Below, one piece after another: positions 5,681-6,947 of a stretch of 6,947 nt of DNA; positions within the stretch are counted from its first letter, which is position 1, and each line of letters starts with the position of its first letter. The notes beneath the pieces are model-generated. The model was given only the letters and a program-made list of their open reading frames with translations, was not told where the DNA came from and made no database searches. Where the stretch lies: positions 1-6,947 of the forward strand of contig JAGAEK010000174.1 of NCBI GenBank assembly GCA_017828835.1. The letters are read 5' to 3'. Source of the DNA: Oscillospiraceae bacterium. Lineage in GTDB: Bacteria > Bacillota > Clostridia > Oscillospirales > Ruminococcaceae. The translations under genes were made by a program, and so were the position numbers.

Positions 5681-6947
5681 AAAAATCACCGAATTCGATA
5701 ATAAGCGGAGAGTCTTTGATCGGTATTTTTTCCAAAACGTACGCGCCGTTGGAGACTTCTTTTATCAGCTCGTCCGGAATTTTATAAATGCTTCCGTCCA
5801 TTACGTCGATGATCCTGAAGTCTTTTTTACGGTCGGTAACGACCTCGAATTTGATAGTGCCTTCAAATGAAGTCGTAAGGATGTTCGTCGGATACCAGTA
5901 AACCATGGCTTCACCGCTTTTGCGTTTAAAACATCCGTTAATTATCTGTGTTCTTTCCAAGTCGCGTCCCATGACCCACTTTGAATCGTCCGGTTGGAAC
6001 AGAATGGGCAGTTCGCATTTTTCAAAATCGTTTGCAAAAACCGACGCGATATTTTGCAGCGCGTAATATGACGGCTTTTTATAATAATTGCCGCAGGAAT
6101 AACCGTTTTCATCGAATTCAGCGCCCAATATCCCGAAATATCCGAAATCAAAATATGAAGATTTGTCGCCGACTCTTCCGGTAAGACCTTCAAGCATATC
6201 GACGCATGAAAAATATGAGGAAAACAAAACTTCCGTCATAAGATCCGCGATGGTATGGCGTGCAAGTTGTTTTGCCTGTGCCGTTTCCGTCCAGCCCGCT
6301 TCAAACAAAGCACCGTGTCCGCCGCCTCTTGACTGCGAACCGCTTTCACCCTGTATAAGTCCGATATTCGGATTGAATTTGTCGATAAGTGCGCGAAATC
6401 CCTTGACTTTTTCAAATACGGTCGTTTCATCGTGGGTATATGAATGGAAGGTAATGAAATCTATGTAGTCGCCCATACCGGTCAAAAACGCGTCGTTTAA
6501 GAAATCAAGTTTGTAAAGGAATACGCTGCCGCCGATGATTTTTGCGTCAGGATAAACTTCACGTACGGCTTTTGCGGTTGCTATTACGAATTCACCGTAT
6601 TCCTTGGCATTGGATCCGTGTTTCCAGCAAGAATCGCCGTCAGGCTCGTTCCAAACTTCATAGAATTTGATCCGGTCTTTAAAATGTTCGGTAAATGCTT
6701 TTACGTAATTTGCCCATGCGTTTTTTTGCTCGTCGTTGAATATAGGCGGACATCCGACGGCACCGAATATCTTCTTTGCATCGTCGCTGTAAAGTCCGTT
6801 CCCGTAGCAAAGGCAGACCCAAGGCTCTACGCCTCTTTGGAGGAGATTATCAACGATACTGTCGATCCAATCAAAATCGTAAACGCCTTTTTGACGTTCG
6901 GTACGTTGCCAGCCGGACTGGATTCTTGCCCATTTAACACCGGTATC
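5658..6947 (-). CDS. Clan GH-A-type glycoside hydrolase (GH39-like), 5' end missing
   Basis: 429 residues are visible; the frame is open to the window edge, so the N-terminus lies outside. A TTG at 6485 is not a real start, because homologous barrel sequence continues upstream. Fragment numbering from the edge: VKWARIQSGW (4-13) and the GVYDFDWID region resemble the start of GH39 beta-xylosidase-type barrels; EVWNEPD places the probable acid/base at E101; FHSYTHD follows at about 167-173; IQGESGS places the probable nucleophile at E201. After the barrel, the last 100 or so residues look like a beta-sandwich (VYWYPTN onward). The enzyme should hydrolyse a glycoside with retention. It is the first visible gene of the operon with an SDR, eda and kdgK, suggesting a uronate- or KDG-yielding substrate. 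The exact GH family and location in the cell are uncertain: similar clan members in GH5, GH30 or unclassified groups cannot be excluded. Confidence 0.8.
   Translation of the reverse strand, partial: DTGVKWARIQSGWQRTERQKGVYDFDWIDSIVDNLLQRGVEPWVCLCYGNGLYSDDAKKIFGAVGCPPIFNDEQKNAWANYVKAFTEHFKDRIKFYEVWNEPDGDSCWKHGSNAKEYGEFVIATAKAVREVYPDAKIIGGSVFLYKLDFLNDAFLTGMGDYIDFITFHSYTHDETTVFEKVKGFRALIDKFNPNIGLIQGESGSQSRGGGHGALFEAGWTETAQAKQLARHTIADLMTEVLFSSYFSCVDMLEGLTGRVGDKSSYFDFGYFGILGAEFDENGYSCGNYYKKPSYYALQNIASVFANDFEKCELPILFQPDDSKWVMGRDLERTQIINGCFKRKSGEAMVYWYPTNILTTSFEGTIKFEVVTDRKKDFRIIDVMDGSIYKIPDELIKEVSNGAYVLEKIPIKDSPLIIEFGDFLEDADNE

Noticed and set aside
5658..6485. Treating the hydrolase as a complete 275-residue protein starting at 6485
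   Set aside because: The 6485 start would be a TTG in the middle of a TIM barrel. The same frame continues upstream without a stop to the window edge and contains the NEP acid/base motif.

Overview
The window looks like a piece of a chromosome from a fermentative, probably gut-associated, Gram-positive Clostridia-type Firmicute. This rests on mid-range GC with heavy use of ATA isoleucine codons, strong AGGAGG-like ribosome binding sites, a secreted protein held by a C-terminal membrane helix with a lysine tail, and gene families common in such genomes. No species can be named from the sequence alone. There is no rRNA, tRNA, CRISPR array, insertion sequence or phage gene.

Layout. (1) Positions 1-343, plus strand: the 3' end of a calcineurin-like metallophosphoesterase gene. 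(2) Positions 344-679: an intergenic stretch with an imperfect direct repeat, a very strong hairpin terminator (467-503), an AT-rich sigma-A-type promoter (609-636) and a good ribosome binding site. (3) Positions 680-3142, plus strand: an 820-residue exported, membrane-anchored glycerophosphodiester phosphodiesterase. It has a lectin-like N-terminal domain, a middle region that resembles a degenerate second GDPD barrel, an intact catalytic GDPD barrel, a beta-sandwich and a C-terminal anchor. (4) Positions 3182-3214: a bidirectional terminator between convergent genes. (5) Positions 3220-6947, minus strand: a four-gene operon. In transcription order it encodes a glycoside hydrolase (5' end outside the window), a short-chain dehydrogenase/reductase, KDPG aldolase (eda) and 2-keto-3-deoxygluconate kinase (kdgK).

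How the genes work together. KdgK and Eda form the lower part of hexuronate catabolism: KDG is phosphorylated to KDPG, then split into pyruvate and glyceraldehyde 3-phosphate. The upstream dehydrogenase overlaps the end of the glycoside hydrolase gene by 8 bases, so the two are probably translationally coupled. The simplest reading is that the hydrolase frees a sugar or uronic acid from a glycoside, the reductase converts an oxo-acid or sugar intermediate, and KdgK/Eda feed the product into glycolysis. The actual substrate is not evident, because the usual uronate genes (kduI, uxaC, uxuA and similar) are not visible here. The GDPD gene has its own promoter and a terminator on each side, so it looks monocistronic and functionally separate.

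Nothing in the window is a clear new defence or mobile system. The points most worth a second look are the two-barrel GDPD architecture and the unassigned glycoside hydrolase/reductase pair attached to kdgK-eda.
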